Assembly (NCBI RefSeq): GCF_014168535.1
Contig: NZ_CP060007.1
Coordinates: 806,001 to 870,000 of the forward strand
Source: Lacibacter sediminis
GTDB lineage: Bacteria > Bacteroidota > Bacteroidia > Chitinophagales > Chitinophagaceae
Reading direction: 5' to 3'
Length of the DNA: 64,000 bases
Shown here: piece after piece, positions 38,098 to 45,404 of the stretch
Layout: the number at the start of each line of letters is the position of its first letter
Position numbering within the stretch: the first letter of the stretch is position 1
The notes under the pieces: generated by a model
What the model saw: only the letters and a program-made list of their open reading frames with translations
Told to the model about the DNA's origin: nothing
Database searches by the model: none
Program-made: the position numbers and the translations under genes

Positions 38098-38757
38098 ATG
38101 AACATTGCTTCTTATATCGACCATACGGTTCTGAAACCAACCACACTCATCAGTGATATTGAACAACTCTGCACAGAAGCAACCCTCTATAATTTTGCAG
38201 CAGTTTGTGTACCGCCGCCTTTTACACGTTTTGCAAAAGGATTGCTTGGCGGTTCATCGGTGAAAACAGCAACGGTCATCGGATTTCCGTTCGGCTATTC
38301 AGCCATTGAAGCAAAGGTGACTGAAACTTTATTGTCGATTGTTGACGGTGTAGATGAAATTGATATGGTGGCGAATATTTCAGCCATTAAAAACGGCGAC
38401 TGGAACTTTGTAAAGCATGAAGGGGAAACGATCATCCCCATGGCGCACAAAAAAGAAAAGCACATCAAGATCATTATTGAAAGTGGGGTTTTGACTGACG
38501 AAGAGATCATCCGTTGTTGTGAGATCTATGCAGAACTTGGCGCAGATTTTGTAAAAACCTCTACCGGTTACGCAGAAAAAGGCGCTACATTGGAAGCCGT
38601 GCAACTGATGCGGAAGCATTTACCGTCTAACATCAGGATAAAGGCTTCAGGTGGTATTCGTAATTATGCTTTTGCCAAACAATTGATTGAAGCAGGAGCC
38701 GACAGGTTGGGTTGCAGTGCCAGCGTTGCCATCGTAAAAGAAAGTTTGAACCAGTAA
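38098..38757 (+). CDS. deoC: Deoxyribose-phosphate aldolase
   Basis: This 219-aa enzyme splits 2-deoxyribose-5-phosphate into glyceraldehyde-3-phosphate and acetaldehyde. The Schiff-base lysine is in ELGADFVKTSTGY. Other family parts are IDHTVLKP at the start, TVIGFPFGY, VDEIDMVANI and IKASGGIRNYAFA. The start at 38098 gives the standard N-terminus. The longer frame from the TTG at 38047 runs through the secA terminator and the promoter and is rejected. No nucleoside-catabolism genes adjoin it. Confidence 0.96.
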   Translation: MNIASYIDHTVLKPTTLISDIEQLCTEATLYNFAAVCVPPPFTRFAKGLLGGSSVKTATVIGFPFGYSAIEAKVTETLLSIVDGVDEIDMVANISAIKNGDWNFVKHEGETIIPMAHKKEKHIKIIIESGVLTDEEIIRCCEIYAELGADFVKTSTGYAEKGATLEAVQLMRKHLPSNIRIKASGGIRNYAFAKQLIEAGADRLGCSASVAIVKESLNQ

Positions 38758-38767
38758 TATGAAATGA

Positions 38768-38819
38768 GTCATAAAGTTTTCGAGCTATATTTTTGATAAT
38801 GCGATGAAAACTTTATGAC
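38768..38819. promoter_or_regulatory. 14-bp perfect inverted repeat flanking a -7-like element
   Basis: GTCATAAAGTTTTC (38768-38781) and GAAAACTTTATGAC (38806-38819) are perfect inverted copies with a 24-nt loop. The loop contains TATTTTTG at 38788-38795, a TAnnTTTG match 66 bp before the SPOR gene. The arms therefore bracket a possible promoter, as an operator would. No T-run follows, so a terminator is less likely. Confidence 0.55.
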
Positions 38820-38861
38820 GAATAACATCTGGCAATTAATAAAAAAATAGAAAGAGTGCAG

Positions 38862-39308
38862 ATGAAAAAGATCATCTTGTTTTGTCTTATCGTAAGTGTT
38901 GCTTCAATCAGCAAGGCACAAATGGTTGTTGATACTGTTGGCGCTAATGTGTTTGTAATGAAAGACAGCCGTTTTGATTTGCTGGTGAAAAAGAAAGCAG
39001 AGATCAACAAGAAATCTGCTGATGCAAAAAAGCCGAATAAAGGTTACCGTATCCAGGTACTTAACACCACCGACCGTAACCAGGCATTGGCAACCAAATC
39101 AAAATTACTGACACTCTATCCTGAGCAGAAAACATACCTGATGTACACCGCTCCTTATTTCAAAATACGCATTGGCAACTTTGTTGAAAAGAGTGAGGCT
39201 GATGAATTGAAAAAAGAATTGGCGAGAATGTTCCCTACCGGTGTGTTTGTGATTCCAAGCGATATTGAATACAAAGCACCTCCGGAAAAAGAAGAAAATA
39301 TAAAATAG
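38862..39308 (+). CDS. Secreted SPOR-domain protein
   Basis: The protein (148 aa from the ATG at 38862; a GTG lies 6 bp upstream) has a signal peptide (KKIILFCLIVSVASISKAQ). A Lys-rich segment follows, then a C-terminal SPOR-like fold (KGYRIQVLNTTDRNQALATK ... YFKIRIGNFVEKSEADELKKEL). SPOR domains bind peptidoglycan stripped of stem peptides, usually at division sites. It stands alone between deoC and the amidohydrolase gene. Confidence 0.85.
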   Translation: MKKIILFCLIVSVASISKAQMVVDTVGANVFVMKDSRFDLLVKKKAEINKKSADAKKPNKGYRIQVLNTTDRNQALATKSKLLTLYPEQKTYLMYTAPYFKIRIGNFVEKSEADELKKELARMFPTGVFVIPSDIEYKAPPEKEENIK

Positions 39309-39395
39309 TACACGCCCCGTCTGGCGGAATTAAGAGCAATTGTCATCCTTCTTATGAACAGTTATCATTAAAGCCTGCCACGTTGCAGGTTTTTG

Positions 39396-39403
39396 TATTT
39401 TTG
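39396..39403 (+). promoter_or_regulatory. -7 element (TATTTTTG), 7 nt from the M20 gene ATG
   Basis: TATTTTTG matches TAnnTTTG and ends 7 nt before the ATG at 39411, again leaving almost no leader. Confidence 0.5.
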
Positions 39404-39410
39404 CCGCTCT

Positions 39411-40592
39411 ATGTTAAAAGATCAGATACAGCAACTCGCCAAACAGTACAAAGAAGAGTTCATTACGGTACGTCATCATCTGCATGCAAACCCCGAACTC
39501 AGTTACAAAGAATTTGAAACATCAAAGTTTGTACAGGCAAAACTCAAAGAGTTTGGTATTCCTTTTACAATAATGGCCGAAACGGGTGTGGTTGGTTTGA
39601 TCGAAGGAAAGAATCCTTCTTCAAAGATCATTGCACTACGTGCTGATATGGATGCATTGCCGATACTGGAAGAAAATGATGTGCCTTATAAATCGAAAGT
39701 AGATGGGGTGATGCATGCATGCGGACATGATGTGCATACCACCTGCTTACTTGGTGCTGCAAAAATTCTCAATGAATTAAAAGCAGAGTGGGAAGGAACG
39801 GTGAAGCTCATCTTTCAACCCGGCGAAGAAAAAAATCCCGGCGGTGCAAGTATCATGATCAAAGAAGGCGTACTGGAAAATCCCAAGCCACAATGCATTT
39901 TCGGTTTGCATGTGCATCCGGGTCTGCAATTAGGTCAATTAAGTTTTCGTGGCGATAAAGTAATGGCAAGTGCTGATGAATTATACATGACGGTGAAAGG
40001 GAAAGGAGGTCATGCTGCATCGCCGCATTTATCTGTCGATCCTATTTTAATTGCATCGCATTTGGTGGTTAGTCTGCAGCAGATCATCAGCCGAAACCGC
40101 AACCCACACAATCCATCTGTATTATCAATCACTGCATTTAATGCCGGCACAACTACCAATGTTATTCCCAACGAAGTAAAGATCATGGGCACCTTCCGTG
40201 CAATGGATGAAGCATGGCGTTTTGAAGCACATGAACTTATTCGTCGTAATGCAAAGCTGTTAGTTGAAAGTATGGGTGGTGAACTCGATCTGCATATTGA
40301 TGTTGGTTATCCCACTGTTTATAACAACGAAGCGCTCAACGAAAAAGCAAAAGTGAAAGCAACAGAATTGTTTGGTTCAGCTCATGTAGAAGAAACAGAA
40401 CTCCGCATGGGTGCCGAAGACTTTGGATACTACTCACAGGTAATTCCGGGTTGCTTTTTCCGTTTAGGGGTAATGAACAAAGAAAAAGGAATCAGCAGCG
40501 GAGTACACACACCAACGTTTAATATTGATGAAGATGCCATTGAAACAGGAATGGCGATGATGGCTTGGTTGGGAAGTACAGTCGAGCCATAA
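39411..40592 (+). CDS. M20 family amidohydrolase (N-acyl-L-amino acid amidohydrolase type)
   Basis: This 393-aa metalloenzyme belongs to the M20D/hippurate hydrolase group, which removes acyl groups from amino acids. The metal ligands are in HACGHDVHTTCLLGAA (about residue 104), FQPGEEKNPGGASIMI, FGLHVHPGLQLGQL and GAEDFGYYSQVIPG. The dimerisation lid has GGHAASPHLSVDPI. I chose the ATG at 39411; the frame from the TTG at 39393 covers the promoter element. The cofactor Cys of the family (ACGHD) is kept. The substrate is not determined. Confidence 0.95.
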   Translation: MLKDQIQQLAKQYKEEFITVRHHLHANPELSYKEFETSKFVQAKLKEFGIPFTIMAETGVVGLIEGKNPSSKIIALRADMDALPILEENDVPYKSKVDGVMHACGHDVHTTCLLGAAKILNELKAEWEGTVKLIFQPGEEKNPGGASIMIKEGVLENPKPQCIFGLHVHPGLQLGQLSFRGDKVMASADELYMTVKGKGGHAASPHLSVDPILIASHLVVSLQQIISRNRNPHNPSVLSITAFNAGTTTNVIPNEVKIMGTFRAMDEAWRFEAHELIRRNAKLLVESMGGELDLHIDVGYPTVYNNEALNEKAKVKATELFGSAHVEETELRMGAEDFGYYSQVIPGCFFRLGVMNKEKGISSGVHTPTFNIDEDAIETGMAMMAWLGSTVEP

Positions 40593-40647
40593 TTATGCTG
40601 CAAGAAGCAGCATTGCGTCTTTGCTACTCTGCGCTCTTTGCGAAAAA

Positions 40648-41184
40648 CTATTTTTGCTTCAAGTATTCCTTAGGTATCAGCAAATCTTTATTCTCTGTTT
40701 GCCAGAACACAGTTAATATCCACCAACGTTTTCCATCGTTATACAATTGAATGCTGTTGATGCCACGCATAAACGGTTCAACATCGGTCGCTGTTCTTCT
40801 TGCTTCGTACGTGCTGAAACAATGTGCAATATGTCCGTACACCTCCTGCCTGCGGTGAATTTCCTTTTCAAAAAATCCGTTCTTCTCAATTACTGGTCCG
40901 CTTTGTGCAATATAATCTTCAACAGTTAATACACGTTTCACTACTTCGCCAGTAGGACGAACTGCTGTTGCCACTAATTTCCCTTCAGGCAAAAACAAAC
41001 TTCGCATACGGTTCCAGTTTCTTGCTTCACCTGCTGGTCCGCTGATGACGTTGTATAATGCTGCAACAATTGCATCAACAGTTTCTACATCTTTCGTGTC
41101 GGCAGTAACCGTGTCTTTTTTTGTTTGTGCATTTGTTGAGCCAATAAAACAAAGGACGAGTAAAACCATGAAAAGTTTCTTCAT
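40648..41184 (-). CDS. Secreted NTF2-like/SnoaL-like protein
   Basis: This 178-aa protein has a signal peptide (MKKLFMVLLVLCFIGSTNAQ). It then has one alpha+beta cone domain typical of NTF2/SnoaL-like proteins (ETVDAIVAALYNVISGPAG, NWNRMRSLFLPEGKLVA, HIAHCFSTYEARRTA, GINSIQLYNDGKRWWILTVFW). Catalytic residues cannot be named. It is convergent with the amidohydrolase gene. Confidence 0.8.
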   Translation of the reverse strand: MKKLFMVLLVLCFIGSTNAQTKKDTVTADTKDVETVDAIVAALYNVISGPAGEARNWNRMRSLFLPEGKLVATAVRPTGEVVKRVLTVEDYIAQSGPVIEKNGFFEKEIHRRQEVYGHIAHCFSTYEARRTATDVEPFMRGINSIQLYNDGKRWWILTVFWQTENKDLLIPKEYLKQK

Positions 41185-41279
41185 GTTATTTTTTTGAAAG
41201 ATACATTTAGTATCGTTTGCAGTTAGTTCCGTTCTTCAAAAATTGCATTACATTTAATCAACATTAAAAACACTTAGCT

Positions 41280-42899
41280 ATGCCAATACGAATGACAGAT
41301 GATCCGCAGGATCAACAGGAACAGCAAAGTAATGATGGTGGAGGCGGAGGTTTTCCCGGAGGTGGAGGTGGACGAGGTGGCGGAGGATTACTTAGCTTAT
41401 TGCCGCTGTTGTTGAGTTTATTTGGTCGTGGAGGCGGAGGCGGCGGTAAAGGAATTATTCTTTTGCTGGTTATAGCCGGAGGTGCTTATTTTTTACTCGG
41501 CCGTGGTGGTTGTAATGTGAGTGATATTGCCAGTCTTGCAACAGGTGGTTTTTTAGATCCGCAGCAATTTGAAAAGGCAGAGATCTACGAGCCATTGGCT
41601 GATGATGATACAAAAAATCCGTTGCCGGAATCTGCAAACCTGCAACGTTTTTGTCCCACACCTCAAAACCAGGGTTCACAAGGAAGTTGTGTTGCCTGGA
41701 GCAGTGCGTTTGCAGCGCATACAATTTTAGAATCATCTCGTACAGGTAAACAACCAAACGAAGTGGTGTTCTCTCCATCGTTCATGTATAATCAAATTGG
41801 GTTAGAAGGTTGCCAGGGTTCATACATTATCCGTGCGATGGAATTTATGACCAAGCGTGGTGATGTACCTTATGATCAGTTTCCATATACTGATCAGGAT
41901 TGCCAACGTCAACCGGATAACAGTTTGCAGCAGCAGGCCGCTCAATATCGAATGCGTGGTTTCAACCGTTTGAGTTTAGGCGATCGGAATGATGCTGTTG
42001 ATATGCGTGCTATTAAAGAAAATTTATCGCAAGGTGCGCCAGTTGTGATTGGTATGATGGTTGGGCAAAGTTTTATGCAACCAATGATGGGGCAGGACGT
42101 GTGGATTCCGGCAAGTGGCGACAGAAGTATGATGGGCTTTGGTGGTCATGCAATGTGTGTGGTTGGGTATGATGATAAAAAATATGGCGGTTCTTTTTTA
42201 TTGATGAACAGCTGGGGACAGGAATGGGGCACCAATGGTTTTGCATGGGTGCGATACGGCGATTTTCAAACCTATGTTCGTGAAGCATATGGCGTAAATC
42301 CAATGCACGCAGGTAATGAAAATGTGCAGCAGTTTGCGTGTGAAGTAGGATTGGTTAGTGTGCAATACGATGGTAAGAAAACTGTAGCAGGTGATTATAT
42401 TGCTTTACAAAATATTGGCGGCAATCGTTTCGAAACAACTGCGCCTGTTCGCCCTGGTGATAAATTTAAAATGGAGTTGAAGAATACAACTGAATGTTAT
42501 GTGTATGTATTCGGTAAAGAAGTGGATGGTACGAGCTATACCTTGTTTCCTTATCCAAGAACGGATGATCCAACCAAAACAAAGTATTCTCCATTCTGTG
42601 GTATTACGGGTGTGCGTTTATTTCCGAAAGATAAAAGCATGACACCCGATAGCATTGGTGTTGGCGGCAGGGATGTAATTGCTGTGGTGATAAGTAAAAA
42701 AGAATTGGATTGGTATCAACTGAATCAACAGATAAGTGCTGATCCTTCAAGTGATTTTGGCAGCAGGATCAACCGTGCATTAAGTTCATCGCTCATCCGC
42801 AATGTTCGTTATTCTTCAACCGGTAATGGTACGCTTCGTTTTGATGTAACGGGAGATGCCAATAATGTAGTAGCTTGTATTGTTGAAGTAACAAAGTAA
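41280..42899 (+). CDS. Membrane-anchored papain-like (C1) cysteine protease with Gly-rich N-terminus
   Basis: This 539-aa protein lacks a normal signal peptide. Residues 1-57 are Gln/Gly-rich (runs of GGGG), then comes one membrane segment (KGIILLLVIAGGAYFLLG, about 59-77). The C1 peptidase domain runs from about 115 to 340 with the full catalytic set: oxyanion Gln and Cys137 in NQGSQGSCVAWSS, His in GGHAMCVVGYDD, and Asn in LMNSWGQEWGTNG. A beta-rich domain of about 190 residues follows (DKFKMELKNTTECYVYVFG), similar to DUF4384-type domains beside Bacteroidota C1 proteases. There is no propeptide-like helical segment. Confidence 0.88.
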   Translation: MPIRMTDDPQDQQEQQSNDGGGGGFPGGGGGRGGGGLLSLLPLLLSLFGRGGGGGGKGIILLLVIAGGAYFLLGRGGCNVSDIASLATGGFLDPQQFEKAEIYEPLADDDTKNPLPESANLQRFCPTPQNQGSQGSCVAWSSAFAAHTILESSRTGKQPNEVVFSPSFMYNQIGLEGCQGSYIIRAMEFMTKRGDVPYDQFPYTDQDCQRQPDNSLQQQAAQYRMRGFNRLSLGDRNDAVDMRAIKENLSQGAPVVIGMMVGQSFMQPMMGQDVWIPASGDRSMMGFGGHAMCVVGYDDKKYGGSFLLMNSWGQEWGTNGFAWVRYGDFQTYVREAYGVNPMHAGNENVQQFACEVGLVSVQYDGKKTVAGDYIALQNIGGNRFETTAPVRPGDKFKMELKNTTECYVYVFGKEVDGTSYTLFPYPRTDDPTKTKYSPFCGITGVRLFPKDKSMTPDSIGVGGRDVIAVVISKKELDWYQLNQQISADPSSDFGSRINRALSSSLIRNVRYSSTGNGTLRFDVTGDANNVVACIVEVTK

Positions 42900-42900
42900 A

Positions 42901-42956
42901 ATGCGGTGAGTCACCCGCATATCCTGAGCTTGTCGAAGGAAGGGGTGGCTTACCCG
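42901..42956. repeat. Intergenic repeat with CCTGAGCTTGTCGAAGG core
   Basis: The core CCTGAGCTTGTCGAAGG is at 42923-42939. It is flanked by two related arms, GCGGTGAGTCACCCGCA (42903-42919) and GGGGTGGCTTACCCGCA (42942-42958). The left arm can also fold on itself (ATGCGG/CCGCAT). Variants of the core are widely repeated between genes in many bacteria. Confidence 0.6.
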
Positions 42957-42966
42957 CAAAAGACAT

Positions 42967-43452
42967 ATGAAAGAATCTGCTGCACAATTTATCAAGCAAA
43001 TCACTCATCCCATAAAAGGAAAGTTATTCCTGTTGCTGAAACTCCCTTCTGCTTTTTTCAGTGGCGTACGAATACAATCTGTTACAGATGAATGTTGCGT
43101 GGTAACGGTGCCGTACAAGTGGTTTTCACAAAACCCTTTTCGCTCAACTTACTTTGCGTGTTTGGCCATGGCTGCAGAAATGACAACAGGCGTGTTGGGT
43201 TTAATGCAGATCACCGGACGAAAACCTGCCGTGTCAATGCTGGTTGTAAATATTGAAGGGAGCTTTTTCAAGAAGGCAACCGACATAACAAGTTTTGTTT
43301 GTGAAGACGGAAAACAGATGGAGCAGTTGGTAGATGAGGCTATTTCAACAGGTGAAGCAAAAAGTATCAAAGCAAGATCTGTAGGCCGTAACAAAGCTGG
43401 AGAGATTGTTGCAGAGTTCTATATCACATGGTCGTTTAAAGCAAAGAGTTAA
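42967..43452 (+). CDS. DUF4442 (hotdog-fold, thioesterase-like) protein
   Basis: This 161-aa protein matches the DUF4442 group of hotdog-fold thioesterase relatives. It has FFSGVRIQSVTDECCVVTVPYKWFSQNPFRSTYFA and a helix AMAAEMTTGVLGLMQITGR, then beta strands ending in GEIVAEFYITWSF. It is probably a cytoplasmic acyl-thioester-related protein. No catalytic residue is certain. The start ATG at 42967 lies right after the intergenic repeat. Confidence 0.8.
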   Translation: MKESAAQFIKQITHPIKGKLFLLLKLPSAFFSGVRIQSVTDECCVVTVPYKWFSQNPFRSTYFACLAMAAEMTTGVLGLMQITGRKPAVSMLVVNIEGSFFKKATDITSFVCEDGKQMEQLVDEAISTGEAKSIKARSVGRNKAGEIVAEFYITWSFKAKS

Positions 43453-43466
43453 CAAAAAATGGATTG

Positions 43467-43520
43467 TTTGAAAATGTATTTGCATTTTCAAATTTTCAAA
43501 TTGAATCATTTTCAAATTGT
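43467..43520. repeat. TTTTCAAATT-word repeat island before the metallohydrolase gene
   Basis: TTTTCAAATT occurs three times in 50 bp (about 43485, 43493 and 43509), with a partly inverted TTTGAAAATG at 43467. It falls in the leader of the beta-CASP gene and contributes to the false N-terminal extension of that reading frame. Confidence 0.55.
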
Positions 43521-43524
43521 CTTT

Positions 43525-44922
43525 ATGAAACTTTCATTTCACGGAGCTGCACGTTGTGTTACAGGCAGCAAACATATACTCACAGTAAACGGTAAACGCC
43601 TGTTGCTCGATTGTGGTTTGTTTCAAGGCATGGGGAAAGATACGGATGCCATGAACAGGCATTGGGGTTTTGATCCTGCTTCTATTGATTACATGATCCT
43701 CAGTCATGCACATATTGATCACAGCGGATTGATTCCAAAGCTGTGTAAGGATGGATACAAGGGTGATATTCATTGTACAGATGCAACAGCATCACTTACC
43801 ACCGTATTATTGGAAGACAGTGCAGAGATACAGGAAGATGAAGTGAAGTATGAAAATAAACGTCGTGCTGCAACCAATATGCCCTACCTGCAACCTTTGT
43901 ATACAATTGAAGATGCAAAGGCGGCACTTGACAGGTTTGTGCAGCATGAATATGGCAATTGGTTTAAAGTAGCTGATGGCATAGAGGCAATGTTCACCGA
44001 TGCCGGACATATCATCGGCAGTGCCTGTGTGCATTTGCGGGTTACCGAAAACGGCAAGACAAAGACCATTACTTTTTCGGGTGATATTGGCCGTTACCGT
44101 GATGTGATCTTAAAATCACCACAAGAGTTTCCGCAGGCAGATATCATCATCATGGAGTCAACCTATGGTAACAGTTTGCATGATAATGCAATCTCAACCC
44201 CCGATCAGTTATTGCAATGGATTGAAAAAGCATGCTTGCAGAAGAAAGGCAAACTGATTGTTCCTGCATTTAGTGTCGGTCGCACACAGGAACTGTTGTA
44301 CGATCTGAATCAACTGGAACTGGAACGCCGTTTACCGGAGCTGGAGTATTTTGTAGATAGTCCATTGAGTATGGAAGCAACACAGATCGTGAAAAGCTAC
44401 CCGGAGTATTTTAATAAACGTATTCAGAAAGTATTGCAAACCGATAATGATCCGTTTGGTTTTAAAGGGTTGAAATTTGTGAAGACTGTTGATGAATCAA
44501 AATTATTGAACTTCAAAAGTGGTCCTTACGTAGTGATCAGCGCAAGTGGCATGGCAGATGCAGGAAGAGTAAAGCATCACATCAACAATGCAATTGAAAA
44601 CAGTCGTAACACCATTTTACTTACAGGATATTGCGAGCCACGTTCTTTAGGCGGTAAATTGCTGGAAGGTCGTAAAGAGGTGAAAATATTTGGTGTTGAG
44701 AAGGAAGTGCATGCTGAGATCGGGCAAATACGCAGCATGAGTGCGCATGGCGATTATGAAGATATGAGTCAGTGGCTTGCCTGCCAGGATCCAAAATTGG
44801 TCGATAAACTATTTATTGTTCACGGCGAGTATGATGTACAGCATGCATTTCAGCAACGGCTGATGCGTAAAGGATTTACAGATGTAATTGTGCCGGAAAT
44901 GCATTTTGAAATAGGTATATAA
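43525..44922 (+). CDS. MBL-fold beta-CASP metallohydrolase (RNA-processing type)
   Basis: The protein (465 aa from the ATG at 43525, start MKLSFHGAARCVTGS) has the metallo-beta-lactamase motif HAHIDHSGLIPKL. It also has TDAGHIIGSACVHL, FSGDIGRYRD and ESTYGNSLH, followed by the beta-CASP domain and a C-terminal RMMBL-type segment (SMSAHGDYEDMSQWL; FIVHGEYDVQ). This is the CPSF73/YSH1-like bacterial branch, probably acting on RNA. The frame extends to 43459, but that part is repeat-island DNA. A hairpin follows the stop. Confidence 0.93.
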   Translation: MKLSFHGAARCVTGSKHILTVNGKRLLLDCGLFQGMGKDTDAMNRHWGFDPASIDYMILSHAHIDHSGLIPKLCKDGYKGDIHCTDATASLTTVLLEDSAEIQEDEVKYENKRRAATNMPYLQPLYTIEDAKAALDRFVQHEYGNWFKVADGIEAMFTDAGHIIGSACVHLRVTENGKTKTITFSGDIGRYRDVILKSPQEFPQADIIIMESTYGNSLHDNAISTPDQLLQWIEKACLQKKGKLIVPAFSVGRTQELLYDLNQLELERRLPELEYFVDSPLSMEATQIVKSYPEYFNKRIQKVLQTDNDPFGFKGLKFVKTVDESKLLNFKSGPYVVISASGMADAGRVKHHINNAIENSRNTILLTGYCEPRSLGGKLLEGRKEVKIFGVEKEVHAEIGQIRSMSAHGDYEDMSQWLACQDPKLVDKLFIVHGEYDVQHAFQQRLMRKGFTDVIVPEMHFEIGI

Positions 44923-44926
44923 AAAA

Positions 44927-44947
44927 GCCCTCCGTTATCCGGAGGGC
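44927..44947 (-). terminator. Hairpin with reverse-strand T-run (terminator facing left)
   Basis: An 8-bp GC-rich stem GCCCTCCG/CGGAGGGC with a 5-nt loop is preceded on the + strand by A6. Read on the reverse strand it is a hairpin followed by T6. The + strand side has no T-run. It therefore best terminates a leftward transcript coming from the repeat region, and may also stabilise the metallohydrolase mRNA 3' end. Confidence 0.75.
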
Positions 44948-44992
44948 ACCCGTCAGGAAAAATCCGTTGTGGATTTTGGGTTTGGGTAAACT

Positions 44993-45070
44993 TCACTTCT
45001 TCTGATGTGGGTGGTTAGCAACAATTCCGTCTGTACCAAGAGACCAGCTAATATTTTTATAAGAATCCAA
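44993..45070 (-). other. Possible 25-residue reading frame in repeat unit A
   Basis: From a TTG at 45070 the frame reads DSYKNISWSLGTDGIVAN and then HPHQKK before TGA. The frame is open back to 45118 without an ATG. The NISWSLGTD segment is encoded by the repeat and is also found, in shorter frames, in units B and C. There is no standard start codon, so coding is doubtful. It lies just upstream of the leftward terminator. Confidence 0.2.
45011..45060. repeat. Intergenic repeat unit A
   Basis: This unit has two blocks: GGTTAGCAAC (45013-45022) and GTACCAAGAGACCAGCTAAT (45033-45052), followed by a T-rich end. The ends TTAGC/GCTAA are inverted. The spacing between the blocks is one base shorter than in units B and C. 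Confidence 0.85.
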
Positions 45071-45110
45071 ATATGGATTTCGGGTAAACCAGTTGTGTAT
45101 GAAAAGAGGT

Positions 45111-45166
45111 GTAGGCGGTTAGCAACTTAGTTTGTCCGTACCAAGAGACCAGCTAATATTTTTTAT
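45111..45166. repeat. Intergenic repeat unit B
   Basis: This unit has GGCGGTTAGCAAC (45114-45126) and GTACCAAGAGACCAGCTAAT (45138-45157), then ATTTTTTAT. It starts 104 bp after unit A and has TTAGC/GCTAA ends. Confidence 0.88.
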
Positions 45167-45284
45167 GAATTGATTCTTTTATATTCTTCACGTAAACAGG
45201 TTGCAGTTGAGTAAAACCAAATGAAGGTAATTTCAGGCTTTTTGGTTTAAACAGATCTGCCAGTATTTTGATCATGTATTCCAT
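45153..45284 (-). CDS. Candidate 43-residue small protein within the repeat array
   Basis: This frame is too short for routine gene finding. It runs from the ATG at 45284 (A-rich leader AAAAAAATACAA, typical of Bacteroidota) to TAG at 45153. It begins MEYMIKILADLFKPKSL and ends NIKESIHKKY. It is basic with a hydrophobic N-terminal helix, and I know no family for it. Its stop lies in repeat unit B. One A fewer in the A6 run at 45160-45165 would extend the frame through the repeat to NISWSLGTDKLSC, matching the peptide segment of unit A. It may be a real small gene, a decayed one, or chance. Confidence 0.35.
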   Translation of the reverse strand: MEYMIKILADLFKPKSLKLPSFGFTQLQPVYVKNIKESIHKKY

Positions 45285-45317
45285 TTGTATTTTTTTATTC
45301 TTGTTTTAATAAAAGGT

Positions 45318-45370
45318 GCAGGCGGTTAGCAACATGTTTAGTCCGTACCAAGAGACCAGTTAATATGTTT
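45318..45370. repeat. Intergenic repeat unit C
   Basis: This unit has GCAGGCGGTTAGCAAC (45318-45333) and GTACCAAGAGACCAGTTAAT (45345-45364). One base of the inner end differs (GTTAA for GCTAA). It starts 207 bp after unit B; the small reading frame fills most of the gap. Confidence 0.85.
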
Positions 45371-45404
45371 GTTGTACAATGTGGATGTTGAGTAATAGGT
45401 AAAA

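Noticed and set aside
40565-40750. A 61-residue forward frame after the M20 gene
   Set aside because: It overlaps both the M20 gene's 3' end and the convergent NTF2-like gene, and has no signal or family features.
44927-44947. Forward-strand intrinsic terminator for the beta-CASP gene
   Set aside because: The hairpin is present, but no T-run follows on the forward strand. I list it as a leftward terminator.
45005-45130. A 41-residue forward-strand ORF across repeat units A and B
   Set aside because: It has no supporting start signal, and the forward frame does not preserve a shared peptide between units as the reverse frame does.
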